Shown here piece by piece: positions 61,235-64,000 of a stretch of DNA of 64,000 nucleotides. The number at the start of each line of letters is the position of its first letter. Positions within the stretch are counted from its first letter, which is position 1. The stretch is from an uncultured Eubacteriales bacterium (lineage in GTDB: Bacteria; Bacillota; Clostridia; Christensenellales; Aristaeellaceae), in contig CADCHI010000005.1 in NCBI GenBank assembly GCA_902801165.1, positions 1-64,000 on the forward strand, read 5' to 3'. The notes under the pieces are model-generated. The model made no database searches. It had not been told where the DNA came from and saw nothing but the letters and a program-made list of their open reading frames with translations. The translations under genes and the position numbers were made by a program.

Positions 61235-61264
61235 GCGATCGCGCATAGTATCAAAAAAAACGAC

Positions 61265-61397
61265 TCTTCACGGAAACTTGGGGAATAGATGCCCCCTCTC
61301 CGCCCTTCGGGCACCTCTCCCCCTCACGGGGGCGAGGCAAGTTTATATTTCAGTGCTTGGCCTGACTGAGAGGGGTTTCCCCAGAAAAACGTGAAGA
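61265..61397. mobile_element. MITE-like element with terminal inverted repeats
   Basis: Outer arms TCTTCACG (61265-61272) and CGTGAAGA (61390-61397) are perfect inverses, and just inside them GGGGAA (61280-61285) faces TTCCCC (61377-61382). The interior has GC-rich hairpins (CCGCCCTTCGGGC, CCCCCTCACGGGGG). A-runs flank both sides. No coding capacity. It lies between the C11 gene and the ATP synthase terminator. Confidence 0.6.
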
Positions 61398-61435
61398 ACC
61401 AAAAAAACTTCTTCACATTTCCTTGAAGCGCCAAG

Positions 61436-61469
61436 CAAAAACCGGCCCGGCTGCGTATGCAGCCGGGCC
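61436..61469 (-). terminator. Terminator of the ATP synthase operon
   Basis: Perfect 11-bp arms GGCCCGGCTGC (61444-61454) and GCAGCCGGGCC (61459-61469), loop of 4, followed on the minus strand by GGTTTTTGC. Confidence 0.93.
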
Positions 61470-61482
61470 GTCCATAATTGCC

Positions 61483-61752
61483 TTATTGCTCGTCCGTCCA
61501 GCGGAAATTGCTGGTGATCACCTGCACCTGGTCGCTGGCCACATGCAGCACCCCGCCCTCGATGTGGGCGTGTCGGACCGTGCCGTCCTCCTCGGTCACG
61601 CGGGCTTCGCCGGAACCGAGGGCGGCGGCATAGTCGATGTGCTTGGGCAGTATGGCCACATCGCCGCCGGTGGTGCGCACGACGATGCGCTGGGCGTCCG
61701 CGTCATAGTGACGGCATTCGGGGGTGACGATCGTCAGGTGGATCAGAGCCAT
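61483..61752 (-). CDS. atpC: ATP synthase F1 epsilon subunit, short form
   Basis: 89 residues. Only the N-terminal beta-sandwich domain is present (LTIVTPECRHYDADAQRIVV, GDVAILPKHIDY); the C-terminal helical hairpin of the usual 130-140 residue subunit is missing. The beta domain links gamma to the c-ring, so the enzyme can still assemble, but the helical domain that inhibits ATP hydrolysis is absent. It follows atpD by 3 bases and ends the operon before a strong terminator. Confidence 0.93.
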   Translation of the reverse strand: MALIHLTIVTPECRHYDADAQRIVVRTTGGDVAILPKHIDYAAALGSGEARVTEEDGTVRHAHIEGGVLHVASDQVQVITSNFRWTDEQ

Positions 61753-61755
61753 GGG

Positions 61756-63481
<1,726 letters not shown>

Positions 63482-64000
63482 TCAGTGCTCCGCGCCGGCG
63501 ACGATCTCCGTCAGCTCCTGGGTGATGGAGCTCTGGCGCGCACGGTTGTAGCGCAGGCTCAAATCCTCGATCATCTCTCCGGCGTTCTTCGTGGCGGAAT
63601 CCATGGCCACGCGCCGCGCGGCCTGCTCGCTGGCGAAGGCATCGCACGCCGCGGCGTAGATCAGGCCGCCCAGGTACTGGGGCAGGAACCCCTTGAGCAG
63701 CGTGTCCGCGTCCGGCTCACAGAGCATCTGCTTGCTGGTGTGCTCCGGCGCATCCCGGGTGTCCAGCGGCAGCAGCGGCTTCAGCTTGGTCTTCTGGGTC
63801 AGCACCGACACGAAGGAGGTGTAGGCCAGCACGACCTCGTCGTACTCGCCGGAGTCGTAGCTGTCCAGCATCCTCTGGGCGAGCGCCTCGCAGGTCGAAA
63901 GGTCCAGCCCCTCCACCTTCTCGATCTCGGTGATGATGGGCACTCCGCGGCGGGTGTAATGCTCCTTGGCCTTGCGGCCGATGGGGATCACGCAGCAGTT
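63482..64000 (-). CDS. atpG: ATP synthase F1 gamma subunit, C-terminal part
   Basis: The last 172 codons are present and the frame runs off the right edge of the window. The end, MDSATKNAGEMIEDLSLRYNRARQSSITQELTEIVAGAEH, is the diagnostic C-terminal helix of the gamma subunit, the rotating shaft of F1 (quoted by its key part ATKNAGEMI and RQSSITQELTEIV). It lies upstream of atpD and atpC, the normal order. Confidence 0.95.
   Translation of the reverse strand, partial: NCCVIPIGRKAKEHYTRRGVPIITEIEKVEGLDLSTCEALAQRMLDSYDSGEYDEVVLAYTSFVSVLTQKTKLKPLLPLDTRDAPEHTSKQMLCEPDADTLLKGFLPQYLGGLIYAAACDAFASEQAARRVAMDSATKNAGEMIEDLSLRYNRARQSSITQELTEIVAGAEH

Overview
The window looks like chromosomal DNA of a high-GC member of the Bacillota, probably a clostridial gut-type lineage. 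The main evidence is a PurR of the Gram-positive type, infC-rpmI-rplT with an L20-type leader and an AUU start, a YesM/YesN two-component pair, an ATP-type PEP carboxykinase, a RelQ-type small alarmone synthetase, strong GGAGG ribosome binding sites, and several close matches to TTGACA-17-TATAAT. No phage, plasmid, tRNA, rRNA or CRISPR locus was seen. I cannot name the genus.

Layout. 1-10088: an ABC sugar-type importer with a GH63/trehalase-like glycosidase, a glycerol-1-phosphate dehydrogenase family enzyme and a glycerol kinase-like FGGY kinase, preceded by its YesN/YesM regulators (all minus strand); it reads as a pathway for a glycerol-containing glycoside. 10290-16855: small redox and enzyme genes (Fe-S aldo/keto reductase, flavodoxin, LysR regulator, DUF3267, P1-family peptidase, NUDIX) and a membrane GGDEF protein. 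17012-24178: an envelope operon under a TetR regulator (HdeD-like protein, MMPL transporter, and a 1180-residue exported repeat protein). 24301-29598: TRIC-type membrane protein, GntP permease plus glycerate kinase, and Pgi. 29660-34534: a helical Ala/Lys/Glu protein, a 1129-residue hybrid histidine kinase, and a broken amino acid permease joined to the end of a receiver domain. 34938-41109: DUF5131 protein, exported 5'-nucleotidase, lectin-like protein, thioesterase, Na/Pi cotransporter. 41215-42332: rplT, rpmI, infC. 42727-45805: zinc importer operon with its own Fur-family gene. 46049-49414: pckA, then a HEPN-like/CBS protein with a RelQ-type (p)ppGpp synthetase. 49629-53845: ksgA, upp, purR, murC. 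53895-61234: lipoprotein, L,D-transpeptidase and a giant clostripain-family protein. 61483-64000: end of the ATP synthase operon (gamma, beta, epsilon).

Intergenic DNA carries several small dispersed repeats: a palindrome at 81-140 and 54846-54915; arrays with a 7-base period at 26610, 42601 and 47910; a MITE-like element at 61265-61397; and a hairpin-rich insert between atpG and atpD. The most interesting points are the HEPN-like/CBS protein beside the alarmone synthetase, the 17-residue repeat protein partnered with an MMPL transporter, the glycoside/glycerol operon, the permease-receiver chimera with an in-frame TGA, and the heptamer arrays. All functional statements come from reading motifs and gene order; no database search was run.
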